Source: an uncultured Prevotellaceae bacterium
GTDB taxonomy: Bacteria; Bacteroidota; Bacteroidia; Bacteroidales; Bacteroidaceae
Direction: 5' to 3'
Length of the DNA stretch: 64,000 nt
NCBI GenBank assembly: GCA_900316505.1
Contig: ONDH01000004.1
Location: forward strand, 33,742-97,741
This document shows positions 14,460 through 22,404 of the stretch, one piece after another (position 1 is the first letter of the stretch; every line of letters starts with the position of its first letter). The position numbers were made by a program, and so were the translations under genes. A model generated the notes under the pieces. That model made no database searches. It saw only the letters and a list, made by a program, of their open reading frames with translations, and was not told the origin of the DNA.

Positions 14460-15857
14460 ATGAAATACAACTATCATACCGTCTCGAAAAAGATTCTTGG
14501 CGACCTCAACACCCCCGTGAGCGTCTATCTGCGAGTGCGCGATGCTTATCCACAGAGCGCACTGATGGAGAGTTCCGACTATCATGACGGCAAGAACTCC
14601 CGTTCTTTCATCTGTGTACACCCCATTGGCAGTGTGTCAGTGGAGCATGGCATGGGCGTGATGAGATTCCCGAATGGAGAGGAGACACGCAAGCCTCTCA
14701 CCGACGAATACGACACAGCCACATTGATTAACGAGTTTCTGCAAAGTTTCGACATCACTGGCAAAGACAAGAGTGAATGCGGCATCTTTGGCTACACGAC
14801 ATTCAATGCTGTGCGCTATTTTGAACACATCGAGGTGAAGGACGAGACACAAGAGCAAAATGATGCGCCCGATTTGCAATACATCCTCTACAAGGACTAC
14901 ATCGTGTTCGACCATTTCAAGAATGAGCTGAAACTCATCGAGCTGTTGGAAGAGGGCGAGGAAGATGACCTCGATCAACTCGAACACGATGTGAACAACC
15001 GTCCCTATCAGAAATACGGCTTCAAACCCGTTGGCGACTATTGGTCCACACTGACAGACGACGAGCACCGTGAGAACATCCGCAAGGGCATCAAGCACTG
15101 TCTGCGTGGCGATGTGTTCCAGATTGTGCTCTCACGCCGCTTCAAGCAGAAGTTTGAGGGCGATGACTTCAAACTCTATCGTGCCCTGCGCAGCATCAAC
15201 CCCTCCCCCTATCTCTTCTACATGGACTTCGGAGGTTTCCGCATCTTCGGCAGCAGCCCTGAAACGCACTGTCGCATTGAAGGGGGACGTGCTTACATTG
15301 ACCCCATTGCTGGCACTACGAAACGAACGGGAGATGGGGAGCAAGACCGTCAGAACGCACTTTATCTGAAGAATGACCCGAAAGAGAATGCAGAGCACGT
15401 GATGTTGGTGGACCTTGCACGCAACGACCTGAGCCGCAACTGCCACGATGTGAAGGTGGACTTCTACAAGGACATGCAGTTCTACAGCCACGTCATTCAT
15501 TTGGTGTCACGCGTAAGTGGAGAGTTGAACGAGGGAGCCGACCCTGTGAAAGCCTTCATCGACACCTTCCCTGCCGGCACCCTTTCTGGTGCGCCAAAAG
15601 TGAGAGCCATGCAACTCATCTCAGAATATGAGCCGCACAACCGTGGTGCTTATGGTGGCTGTGTAGGAAACATCGGATTTGACGGAAGCCTCAATCAAGC
15701 CATCACCATCCGCACCTTCGTAAGCCGCAACAACGAGCTGTGGTTCCAAGCAGGTGGCGGCATTGTGGCAAAGAGCAATGTCGAATATGAGTTGCAAGAA
15801 GTGAACAACAAACTGGGTGCATTGAGAAAAGCGATAGAAATTGCTGAAAAACTATAA
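14460..15857 (+). CDS. trpE: Anthranilate synthase component I
   Basis: The 465-residue chorismate-binding enzyme has the C-terminal signatures RIFGSSPETHCRI, DPIAGTTKRTGDGEQD, VDLARNDLSRNC and GTLSGAPKVRAMQLI. An upstream in-frame ATG at 14415 would add 15 residues; I prefer 14460 because homologues start near KYNYHTVSKKIL. It uses ammonia from TrpG to convert chorismate to anthranilate. Feedback inhibition by tryptophan is expected for the family. The stop lies 4 bases before the trpG start. Confidence 0.97.
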   Translation: MKYNYHTVSKKILGDLNTPVSVYLRVRDAYPQSALMESSDYHDGKNSRSFICVHPIGSVSVEHGMGVMRFPNGEETRKPLTDEYDTATLINEFLQSFDITGKDKSECGIFGYTTFNAVRYFEHIEVKDETQEQNDAPDLQYILYKDYIVFDHFKNELKLIELLEEGEEDDLDQLEHDVNNRPYQKYGFKPVGDYWSTLTDDEHRENIRKGIKHCLRGDVFQIVLSRRFKQKFEGDDFKLYRALRSINPSPYLFYMDFGGFRIFGSSPETHCRIEGGRAYIDPIAGTTKRTGDGEQDRQNALYLKNDPKENAEHVMLVDLARNDLSRNCHDVKVDFYKDMQFYSHVIHLVSRVSGELNEGADPVKAFIDTFPAGTLSGAPKVRAMQLISEYEPHNRGAYGGCVGNIGFDGSLNQAITIRTFVSRNNELWFQAGGGIVAKSNVEYELQEVNNKLGALRKAIEIAEKL

Positions 15858-15861
15858 TGTC

Positions 15862-16425
15862 ATGAAGGTAGTAATTATAGATAACTATGACTCATTCACA
15901 TACAATTTGAGTCATCTCGTCAAGGAGCTGGGAGCAGAAGTGACAGTGTATCGCAACGACCAGTTCCAGATGGAGCAACTGGAGGAATTTGACAAAATCA
16001 TTCTCTCGCCAGGTCCTGGCATTCCATGTGAGGCAGGATTGCTGCTCGATGTCATCAAGACATACGCAGGCAAGAAGCCCATTCTGGGTGTATGTCTCGG
16101 TCATCAAGCCATCGGAGAGAGTTTCGGTGGGCACCTGACCAACTTGAGCGAAGTGTATCACGGTGTGGCAACACCCACAACCATCACCCAAAAAGATTAC
16201 CTCTTTGAGGGACTGCCCGAACAGATTGAGGTGGGACGCTATCACTCTTGGGTGGTTGACACCAAAGAACTCCCCGCTTGTCTCGAAGTGACGAGCGTGT
16301 CGGACGAAGGCTTCATCATGTCACTAAGACACAAGGAATACGACATCAGAGGCATCCAGTACCACCCCGAAAGCGTACTGACAAAAGACGGTAAAACAAT
16401 CATCAACAACTGGTTAAAACATTAA
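15862..16425 (+). CDS. trpG: Anthranilate synthase component II (glutamine amidotransferase)
   Basis: The 187-residue class I amidotransferase has the start MKVVIIDNYDSFTYNLSH, the oxyanion loop SPGPGIP, the nucleophile motif GVCLGHQAIGE and the His-Glu pair in QYHPESV. It supplies ammonia to TrpE. I chose the ATG at 15862 over the one at 15841, which overlaps the trpE end. It could also serve p-aminobenzoate synthesis, but the position favours tryptophan. Confidence 0.96.
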   Translation: MKVVIIDNYDSFTYNLSHLVKELGAEVTVYRNDQFQMEQLEEFDKIILSPGPGIPCEAGLLLDVIKTYAGKKPILGVCLGHQAIGESFGGHLTNLSEVYHGVATPTTITQKDYLFEGLPEQIEVGRYHSWVVDTKELPACLEVTSVSDEGFIMSLRHKEYDIRGIQYHPESVLTKDGKTIINNWLKH

Positions 16426-16432
16426 ACACAAT

Positions 16433-17428
16433 ATGAAACAGTATCTTTTACAACTCATTGACGGGCAAACTCTTTCACAGGAAGACACCCACCAGATTAT
16501 GCTCAACATCGTTGAGGAAAAGTATAACGTACAGCAGATTGCAGCCCTGTTCATGGCAATGCAGACACGCGGCGTGACAGTCGATGAACTGCTCGGTTTC
16601 CGTCAGGGACTGCTTGAAACAGGTAAATATCTGGACTTCTCAGAATACAACACGCTCGACATCGTGGGAACTGGTGGCGACGGAAAGAACACGTTCAACA
16701 TCTCCACTTGCTCAGCCTTCGTCATTGCAGGTGCCGGCTATCAAGTGACCAAGCACGGCAATGTTGGCTCTTCATCCGTCAGTGGTGCCAGCAATGTGCT
16801 GCAAGGTCATGGTGTGAAGTTCACCGACGACATCAATCTGTTGAAGCGTTCTCTCGAAGAGACTGGCATCTGCTACTTCCACGCTCCCCTCTTCGCCTAC
16901 GGCATGAAGTTTGTAGGTCCCACACGCAAGGCATTGGGCATCCCTACCTGTTTCAACCTGCTCGGTCCCCTTGTCAATCCCTGCCATCCGAAAAACTCTC
17001 TGCACGGCACAGCCAACCAGGCACAGCTCCGTCTCTATACAAATGTACACCAGAAGATTGGCGACAACTTCGGTGTCATCACGTCATACGACGGTTGTGA
17101 CGAGATTTCGTTGACCAGCGGTTTCAAGATTTGCACCAACAACTTCGAGAAAGTGCTCACACCTGTCGATTTAGGTTTGAAATACATCGAACAGAGCGAC
17201 ATCTATGGTGGTGAAACACCCGAAGAAGCCATGAAGATATTCGATGCAGTGCTGGAGGGTACTTCTACCGAAGCACAGAAGAATGTGGTCATTGCCAACT
17301 CTGCATGTGGCATCAGCGTGATGGACAGAAACCTCTCCATGGCAGACTCAGTGGCTGTGGCACGTGAATCACTGGAAAGCGGAAAGGCATTGCAGGTGTT
17401 TAAGAAATTCGTGGAAATCAACTCCTAA
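16433..17428 (+). CDS. trpD: Anthranilate phosphoribosyltransferase
   Basis: The 331-residue protein has the PRPP-binding GTGGDGKNTFNIST, the KHGNVGSSSVSGASNVL segment and the anthranilate-site FHAPLFAYGMKFVGPTRKALG. It transfers phosphoribose to anthranilate, the second step of the pathway. It is a separate gene from trpG here. Spacing to trpG is 7 bases and to trpC 8 bases. Confidence 0.97.
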   Translation: MKQYLLQLIDGQTLSQEDTHQIMLNIVEEKYNVQQIAALFMAMQTRGVTVDELLGFRQGLLETGKYLDFSEYNTLDIVGTGGDGKNTFNISTCSAFVIAGAGYQVTKHGNVGSSSVSGASNVLQGHGVKFTDDINLLKRSLEETGICYFHAPLFAYGMKFVGPTRKALGIPTCFNLLGPLVNPCHPKNSLHGTANQAQLRLYTNVHQKIGDNFGVITSYDGCDEISLTSGFKICTNNFEKVLTPVDLGLKYIEQSDIYGGETPEEAMKIFDAVLEGTSTEAQKNVVIANSACGISVMDRNLSMADSVAVARESLESGKALQVFKKFVEINS

Positions 17429-17436
17429 GAATCAGT

Positions 17437-18240
17437 ATGGCAAAAGACATATTAGAAGAGATTGTAGCCCACAAGCGCATCGAGATAGAGCAGCAGAAGG
17501 CCATCATCGCACCTGCCATATTATACAGCAGTGTGGATACTCTGATGGCAGAAGACACCAGCAAACATCGCTCCATGCGTGAGAGTCTTGCCAACAGTGC
17601 CTCAGGCATCATTGCCGAGTTCAAGCGCAAAAGCCCATCCAAAGGCTGGATCAAGGAAGAAGGCAAGCCAGACGTCATTCCAGCCTCCTACAGTCAGAAT
17701 GGTGCCAGCGCCATCTCCATCCTCACCGACGAGAAATACTTTGGTGGCAGCCTTAGATACCTCCGCACCGCCCGTCCTACGGTCACCTGCCCCATCCTTC
17801 GCAAGGACTTCATCGTGGATGAGTACCAGCTCTATCAGGCAAAGATGGTGGGTGCCGATGCCGTGCTGCTCATCGCTGCCGACCTGACCAAGGAAGAGTG
17901 CAAGACGCTTGCCAAGAAAGCGCACCAGCTGCAACTCGAAACCCTGCTCGAAGTGCATGCTGAGGCAGAACTGGAATATGTGGGTGAAAACATCGACATG
18001 GTGGGTGTGAACAATCGCAACCTTGGCACCTTCCACACCGATGTGGCAAACTCCTACCGCCTTGCCTCACTCCTTCCCAAGGACTACCTCCTTGTCAGCG
18101 AAAGTGGCATCAGCAATCCGCAAACCGTGCGTGAACTGCGCGAAGCTGGTTTCCGAGGCTTCCTCATTGGTGAGACCTTCATGAAGACCGAAGACCCAGG
18201 AGCTGCCCTCAAGGAATTTATCGCCCAAGTCACCCAATAA
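17437..18240 (+). CDS. trpC: Indole-3-glycerol phosphate synthase
   Basis: The 267-residue TIM-barrel enzyme has the catalytic motif IIAEFKRKSPSKGWI, then LRKDFIVDEYQLYQAK, VGVNNRNLGTFHTD and a C-terminal phosphate site (VSESGISN, GFLIGETFM). It makes indole-3-glycerol phosphate from carboxyphenylamino-deoxyribulose phosphate. It is not fused to TrpF. A heptamer array (18242-18279) separates it from trpF. Confidence 0.97.
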   Translation: MAKDILEEIVAHKRIEIEQQKAIIAPAILYSSVDTLMAEDTSKHRSMRESLANSASGIIAEFKRKSPSKGWIKEEGKPDVIPASYSQNGASAISILTDEKYFGGSLRYLRTARPTVTCPILRKDFIVDEYQLYQAKMVGADAVLLIAADLTKEECKTLAKKAHQLQLETLLEVHAEAELEYVGENIDMVGVNNRNLGTFHTDVANSYRLASLLPKDYLLVSESGISNPQTVRELREAGFRGFLIGETFMKTEDPGAALKEFIAQVTQ

Positions 18241-18241
18241 C

Positions 18242-18279
18242 TGTCAACTTTCAATTGTCAACTATCAACTGTCAACTGT
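18242..18279 (+). repeat. TCAACTG-type heptamer array between trpC and trpF
   Basis: About five units of the tcaactg/tcaattg family fill the whole 40-bp space between the trpC stop and the trpF start. The same heptamer occurs inside trpF, inside the UxaA-type gene and around 38111-38236. Confidence 0.75.
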
Positions 18280-18280
18280 C

Positions 18281-18910
18281 ATGATTATCAAAGTCTGTGG
18301 CATGCGAGAACCCGAAAACATCCGTCAAGTGGATGAACTCGGCAAAGTCGATTGGATGGGATTCATCTTCTATCCCCCCTCATCGCGCCATGTCAGCGAA
18401 GTACCAGATTATCTGCCCAAGCACAGCAAACGAGTCGGTGTGTTCGTCAATGCTACACATGAAGAGATACAGCGACGACAAGAAGCATTCGGTTTCGACA
18501 TCATCCAATTGCATGGCAACGAATCCCCCGACTTCTGCAAGGAGCTGCATCATCATCTGAAAGCTGGCACCCAACTCATCAAGATGATAGCCATCACATC
18601 ACCCGAAGATTTGGAGAAGACACACCCCTACGAAGGCATCGTGGACTATTTCCTCTTCGAAACCAAATGCAGTGGTTATGGAGGCAGCGGACAACAGTTC
18701 GACTGGAACATCCTGCAGCACTACACAGGCAAGACACCCTTCCTCATCACGGGCGGCATAGGTCCCGAAGACGCCGAACGCATCAAAACTGTCAACTGTC
18801 AATTGTCAACTGTCAACTTCATCGGCATTGACCTCAACTCACGATTTGAGACAGTTCCAGCCCTCAAGAACCCCACTCTCCTCCACGACTTTCTTGAAAT
18901 CGTCAAATAA
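18281..18910 (+). CDS. trpF: Phosphoribosylanthranilate isomerase
   Basis: The 209-residue TIM-barrel enzyme starts MIIKVCGMREPENI, with the catalytic Cys in KVCGM, and has IQLHGNESPDFC and FLITGGIGPEDAERI. It isomerises phosphoribosylanthranilate in tryptophan synthesis. Between ERIK and FIGIDLNSRFE there is a short stretch TVNCQLSTVN encoded by in-frame heptamers (18785-18819). It lies near the last barrel strands, and the conserved segments on both sides are kept, so the enzyme is probably functional. Confidence 0.95.
   Translation: MIIKVCGMREPENIRQVDELGKVDWMGFIFYPPSSRHVSEVPDYLPKHSKRVGVFVNATHEEIQRRQEAFGFDIIQLHGNESPDFCKELHHHLKAGTQLIKMIAITSPEDLEKTHPYEGIVDYFLFETKCSGYGGSGQQFDWNILQHYTGKTPFLITGGIGPEDAERIKTVNCQLSTVNFIGIDLNSRFETVPALKNPTLLHDFLEIVK
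18785..18819 (+). repeat. Heptamer array inside trpF
   Basis: About four copies of tcaactg/tcaattg code for TVNCQLSTVN in frame. Gain or loss of one unit would shift the reading frame and truncate TrpF. Confidence 0.7.
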
Positions 18911-18959
18911 CTCAATCTGAGATAAATAGTAAATTGTAAATCGTAAAATTGTAAATGAT

Positions 18960-19847
18960 ATGGTGAACAGAATAAACAAACTCTTCGCCACCAAGAGCGA
19001 AAAAATCCTCTCCATCTACTTCTGTGCCGGACACCCCACGCTGGAAGGTACGGTAGAGACCATCAAGACATTAGAGAAAAAAGGGGTGGACATGATTGAG
19101 GTAGGTATCCCCTTCTCCGACCCGATGGCAGACGGCCCCGTCATTCAGGATGCTGCCACCAAAGCACTCCGCAACGGCATGAGCCTCAAGAAACTCTTCA
19201 CACAACTGGAAGAGCTACACAGAAGCCCCCTCCTAACCTTCCCCAAAGGGGAGGAAAACCATCCGGACAGCACATCATCTCCCCAGAGCAAGGAACCCTG
19301 TCCGAATGGCAAATCATCCCCCCTTGGGGGGACAGGAGGGGGGCTCCCATTGATTTTGATGGGCTACCTCAACCCCATCATGCAGTTCGGATTCGAAAGG
19401 TTCTGCCAACGTTGCACCGAAGTGGGCATCGACGGTGTTATCATTCCCGACCTTCCCTTCAAGGATTATCTGGAAGAATACAAGCCCGTTGCCGACAAGT
19501 ACGACATCCGCATCATCATGCTCATCACCCCCGAAACGAGCGATGAGCGCATCCGCTTTATCGACGAGCACACCGACGGTTTCATCTACATGGTTTCCTC
19601 TGCAGCCACCACAGGTGCACAAAAAGAGTTTGGTGACCAGAAGCAAGCCTACTTCTCACGCATCAACGCCATGAACCTCAAGCACCCACGTATGATAGGT
19701 TTCGGCATCAGCAACAAACAGACGCTCGAAGCAGCAGGAGCCAATGCAGCAGGAGCCATCATCGGCAGCAAGTTTGTCAAACTCATGGAAGAGACAGGTG
19801 ATGCCGAAACAGCGATGGATCAGCTGTTGGAAGCATTAAAGAAGTAA
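18960..19847 (+). CDS. trpA: Tryptophan synthase alpha chain with repeat-derived insertion
   Basis: The 295-residue protein is about 40 longer than usual. The catalytic Glu and Asp lie in MIEVGIPFSDPMADGPVIQD, and the later motifs LILMGYLNPIMQFGF, IPDLPFKDY and GFGISNKQTLEAAG are all present. Between FTQLEELH and LPLILMGYLNP sit about 41 extra residues, Pro/Ser/Gly-rich, encoded by two inverted copies of a GC-rich repeat also found outside genes at 29867 and 33343. It cleaves indole-3-glycerol phosphate and passes indole to TrpB. The insertion is before a core barrel strand, so activity is plausible but untested. Confidence 0.95.
   Translation: MVNRINKLFATKSEKILSIYFCAGHPTLEGTVETIKTLEKKGVDMIEVGIPFSDPMADGPVIQDAATKALRNGMSLKKLFTQLEELHRSPLLTFPKGEENHPDSTSSPQSKEPCPNGKSSPLGGTGGGLPLILMGYLNPIMQFGFERFCQRCTEVGIDGVIIPDLPFKDYLEEYKPVADKYDIRIIMLITPETSDERIRFIDEHTDGFIYMVSSAATTGAQKEFGDQKQAYFSRINAMNLKHPRMIGFGISNKQTLEAAGANAAGAIIGSKFVKLMEETGDAETAMDQLLEALKK
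19222..19345 (+). repeat. Pair of inverted GC-rich elements inserted in frame in trpA
   Basis: The left copy (19222-19268) resembles 29867-29905 (agccccctc, then ccccaaaggggagg and atccgga). The right copy (19300-19345) is in opposite orientation and resembles 33348-33395 (ccgaatggc, then cccccttggggg and ggagggggct). Each is itself a near-palindrome. The pair keeps the trpA frame open. Confidence 0.8.
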
Positions 19848-20574
19848 GACCCAATAGAGAATATTTCCCTACGTGAGCACCGTGCGCATCACATTTGCCT
19901 AACGGCGAGCGAAAGGTTCGCGCACCCAGCGCATAACATTACGGGCACCCAGCGCATATTATTTCGTGCTGAGTGCCCGTCTTTGATGACTGAAACAACA
20001 ACAATTTAACCTTTTAACCATTTAACCATGCGCTGCGCTAAATGATAAATGAAAAATGATAATTTGGAATCAAAAAAGGGGAAGAGAAGCATGAAAATTG
20101 ATAATTGGAGGTCAAAAAATGAGGGGTGAAACATCAAAAGTGAGGCATTTTTGGAATTGCTTTGTGATACGCCCTTTTAGGGTTTAACTCCTACAAGGTG
20201 TTGTGAATCAAGAAGAAAAGACATTAATGGTAAAATGGTAAAAAGGTAAAATTTGCAAATTGAGGTTTGGGGGATAGTTTATAGGGGGGAATATAGGAGG
20301 GTTTTTATTATTATTATAATTATATTATTATTACAGCTCTCTTCAATCTGTGAAAAATGAAATTTTACCATTTTACCTTTTTACCTTTTCGCTTCACTCC
20401 TCTAAACTCTAAACCCTAAACTCTAAACACAAGTGTTCCTCACTCGCGCTTGCAAGTGTATTCCACAAACGAACGTAAGTCTTGCCCACAAACGAGTTGC
20501 ATCCTTTGGAATAGTACAAGATTTGGGGACAATGTTTGCAAAAGTACAAGGATTTCATTTTTTCTTGGATTTTT
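19848..20574. other. Repeat-rich spacer after the trp operon
   Basis: No convincing gene is seen in this 727-bp stretch. It holds the palindromic element copy 2 (19870-19989), an AT-rich block complementary to 748-780 (20031-20058), and inverted arrays of ggtaaaat-type units (20227-20254 against 20360-20385) around a core with a long A/T-only tract (20305-20331). No clear terminator for trpA was found; the palindrome at 19940-19980 is the best candidate. Confidence 0.6.
19870..19989. repeat. Dispersed palindromic intergenic element, copy 2
   Basis: It shares gcaccgtgcgcatc, cacccagcgcataa and gctgagtgcccgt plus tttgatga with 1014-1112. Here ACGGGCAC (from 19941) pairs with GTGCCCGT (ending 19980), with an inner CAGC/GCTG pair, so it can form a strong hairpin. 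Confidence 0.75.
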
Positions 20575-20605
20575 TTGGTCACTCTTTTTTTGTGCTGTAA
20601 CTTTG
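20575..20605 (+). promoter_or_regulatory. Promoter of the DUF4886 gene
   Basis: TTG (20575-20577), a 20-bp spacer and TAACTTTG (20598-20605) match the consensus. The chosen ATG is 22 bases downstream. Confidence 0.7.
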
Positions 20606-20626
20606 CACTCGAAATTAAAAAACAGG

Positions 20627-21775
20627 ATGGATATGAATAGATTGATTTGGATTGGAATGCTGTTCGCTCTCTGCTTGCAGGGAATGGCGCAGACAAATAA
20701 GACAACAAACGGACAAACGCTTGTGGTGAGGAAAACAACTGTGACGAAGAAGACTGTGCCTGCCAACACAACGAAGCAGGGCAGCACGAAACAGGCACCG
20801 GCAAAACAGACAACCACAAAGCAGTCAACGGCTAAAACTTCGGGGAAGACGGACAAGACCACCTTCAACCAGAAGACTGCGGCTGACACGCAGGCTCAGA
20901 AGGAAAGTGCAGCTTTGCAGCAATCTACGGGCTATCTGTACAATGCACCTCTACCCTACTTGCCACAGAAGCTGGATGTGCTCTTCATCGGCAATTCGTT
21001 CTCGATCGACACCAGCGCGGCATTGCCTTCCATTCTGAGTTCGCTGGGCATGAACAACGTGAATGTGTATGTGCTCTACAAGGGTGGCTGTTCGATGAAG
21101 CAGCACTACGAGTTTTACAAGAGCGGAGAGAAAGTGTATGAACTGTATCGCTATAACAGTCAAGGTGAGGTGCAGCTGGAGAAGACGACGAGCATCGGAG
21201 AGGTGATGCAACGGTTCCCTTACGACGTGGTGGTGTGGCAGCAGTATTCATTGGAATCGGGTGATTACACGTCTTACGAACCTTATCTGTCGAAACTGAT
21301 TCAGGCATACAACATCACCAAGCTGTCGGCTCGCACCACGTTTGCCTTCAACGAGACTTGGGCGTATGCTTCCAATGCCAAGAACCTGACGAGATACAAG
21401 AATCAGAAGAACATGTGGAAGAGCATCTGCACAGCGGTGAGGAAGATGAAGGCGGCATCGGGCATCGATTTGGTCATTCCATGTGGAACGGCTGTGCAGA
21501 ATGCCAGAGAGGTGGAGGCACTGAAGGTGGACAACGAACTGACGCGTGACGGCACGCACATCAGCAACTATGCCGGACGATACCTGCTGGCATGCACGTT
21601 CTTTGAAAGCATCATCGCTCCCTGTATGAACCGCAGCATCCGTGAGGACAACACCACGTATGGCAAGAGCACGGATGTGGGACAGGTGAACGACACCAAC
21701 CGACGATTGTTGCAAAATTGTGCGCGTCTGGCTGTGGCTAATAATTACGAAATCAGCGAGTTTGCAGGGCAATAA
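20627..21775 (+). CDS. Secreted DUF4886-type SGNH-hydrolase-like protein
   Basis: The 382-residue protein has a signal peptide (MNRLIWIGMLFALCLQGMAQ), then about 80 residues rich in Thr, Lys, Gln and Ala that look like a disordered linker, then a globular domain. That domain opens with KLDVLFIGNSFSIDTS (GNSFS at 122-126, matching SGNH block I with the nucleophile Ser) and carries RDGTHIS (Asp308, His311), matching the final Asp-His block. DUF4886 proteins of Bacteroidetes are predicted esterases or glycan-acting hydrolases of the envelope. The exact substrate is unknown. The start was chosen downstream of the promoter, not at the far upstream ATG. Confidence 0.85.
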   Translation: MDMNRLIWIGMLFALCLQGMAQTNKTTNGQTLVVRKTTVTKKTVPANTTKQGSTKQAPAKQTTTKQSTAKTSGKTDKTTFNQKTAADTQAQKESAALQQSTGYLYNAPLPYLPQKLDVLFIGNSFSIDTSAALPSILSSLGMNNVNVYVLYKGGCSMKQHYEFYKSGEKVYELYRYNSQGEVQLEKTTSIGEVMQRFPYDVVVWQQYSLESGDYTSYEPYLSKLIQAYNITKLSARTTFAFNETWAYASNAKNLTRYKNQKNMWKSICTAVRKMKAASGIDLVIPCGTAVQNAREVEALKVDNELTRDGTHISNYAGRYLLACTFFESIIAPCMNRSIREDNTTYGKSTDVGQVNDTNRRLLQNCARLAVANNYEISEFAGQ

Positions 21776-21841
21776 GTGTTAAACATCATTAAGAAACAAA
21801 CATTTACGGCATTTTCTGTCAGTTTTTTCGCTGATAAAGAG

Positions 21842-21849
21842 TAACTTTG
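21842..21849 (+). promoter_or_regulatory. Promoter -7 box of a secreted-protein gene
   Basis: TAACTTTG matches TAnnTTTG, 34 bases before the ATG at 21883. No TTG is seen at the -33 position. Confidence 0.55.
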
Positions 21850-21882
21850 CAACATCTTATTGATAAAGTAACTGATAACGAT

Positions 21883-22374
21883 ATGAAAAAAATCATTCTC
21901 TCTTTGCTTGTGCTGATGGCATCAGTGGCAAGCGTTCAGGCGCAAGACCTTTTCAAGACCGTACGCGACAACGCTACGAAAGTGGTGAACAACCCAGCAT
22001 CTTCTGACGAGGAAATTCAGATTAACCAGTTCAAGGTGACTGCCCTGAACTACCTTTCCATGATGGTGCAGAAGCGCGGCTTGAAGAAGGACACTTACTT
22101 CTATGACAGCCAGGCTGTGAACATGACTTCGTTCATCACCGACTTCCAGGTCAATCTGGAAAAGGCTCGTGCCATCTCTCCCGCCAAGCGCTTGGAAATC
22201 ATCAAAATTTATACAGATGCCAGTAAGTTCAACCCCATGTTCAAGGACACAGACAAGGAAAGAGCCAATGCCTATGTGAACGACAAGACCACGATGACTC
22301 CTTTCTGCCTTGACACTGACTGGGAAAAAGCTTACGACCAAGCCACCACACTCACCAAGGCTGCGCTGAAGTAG
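21883..22374 (+). CDS. Small secreted protein of unknown function
   Basis: The 163-residue protein has a signal peptide (MKKIILSLLVLMASVASVQA). The mature part is mostly helical and charged, with QINQFKVTALNYLSMMVQKRG, DSQAVNMTSFITDFQVNLEKA and DTDWEKAYDQATTLTKAAL. No cysteines or enzyme motifs are visible and I do not recognise a family. The start at 21883 follows the promoter box at 21842-21849. The next gene begins 31 bases later and may be read from the same transcript. Confidence 0.75.
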   Translation: MKKIILSLLVLMASVASVQAQDLFKTVRDNATKVVNNPASSDEEIQINQFKVTALNYLSMMVQKRGLKKDTYFYDSQAVNMTSFITDFQVNLEKARAISPAKRLEIIKIYTDASKFNPMFKDTDKERANAYVNDKTTMTPFCLDTDWEKAYDQATTLTKAALK

Positions 22375-22404
22375 TCGGAGAGATGAGTTGCTAATTCATC
22401 TGCA

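Noticed and set aside
20227..20385. Replication origin suggested by the A/T-only tract and flanking arrays
   Set aside because: No DnaA boxes, no dnaA or other origin genes nearby, and the arrays are the same kind as elsewhere in the window.
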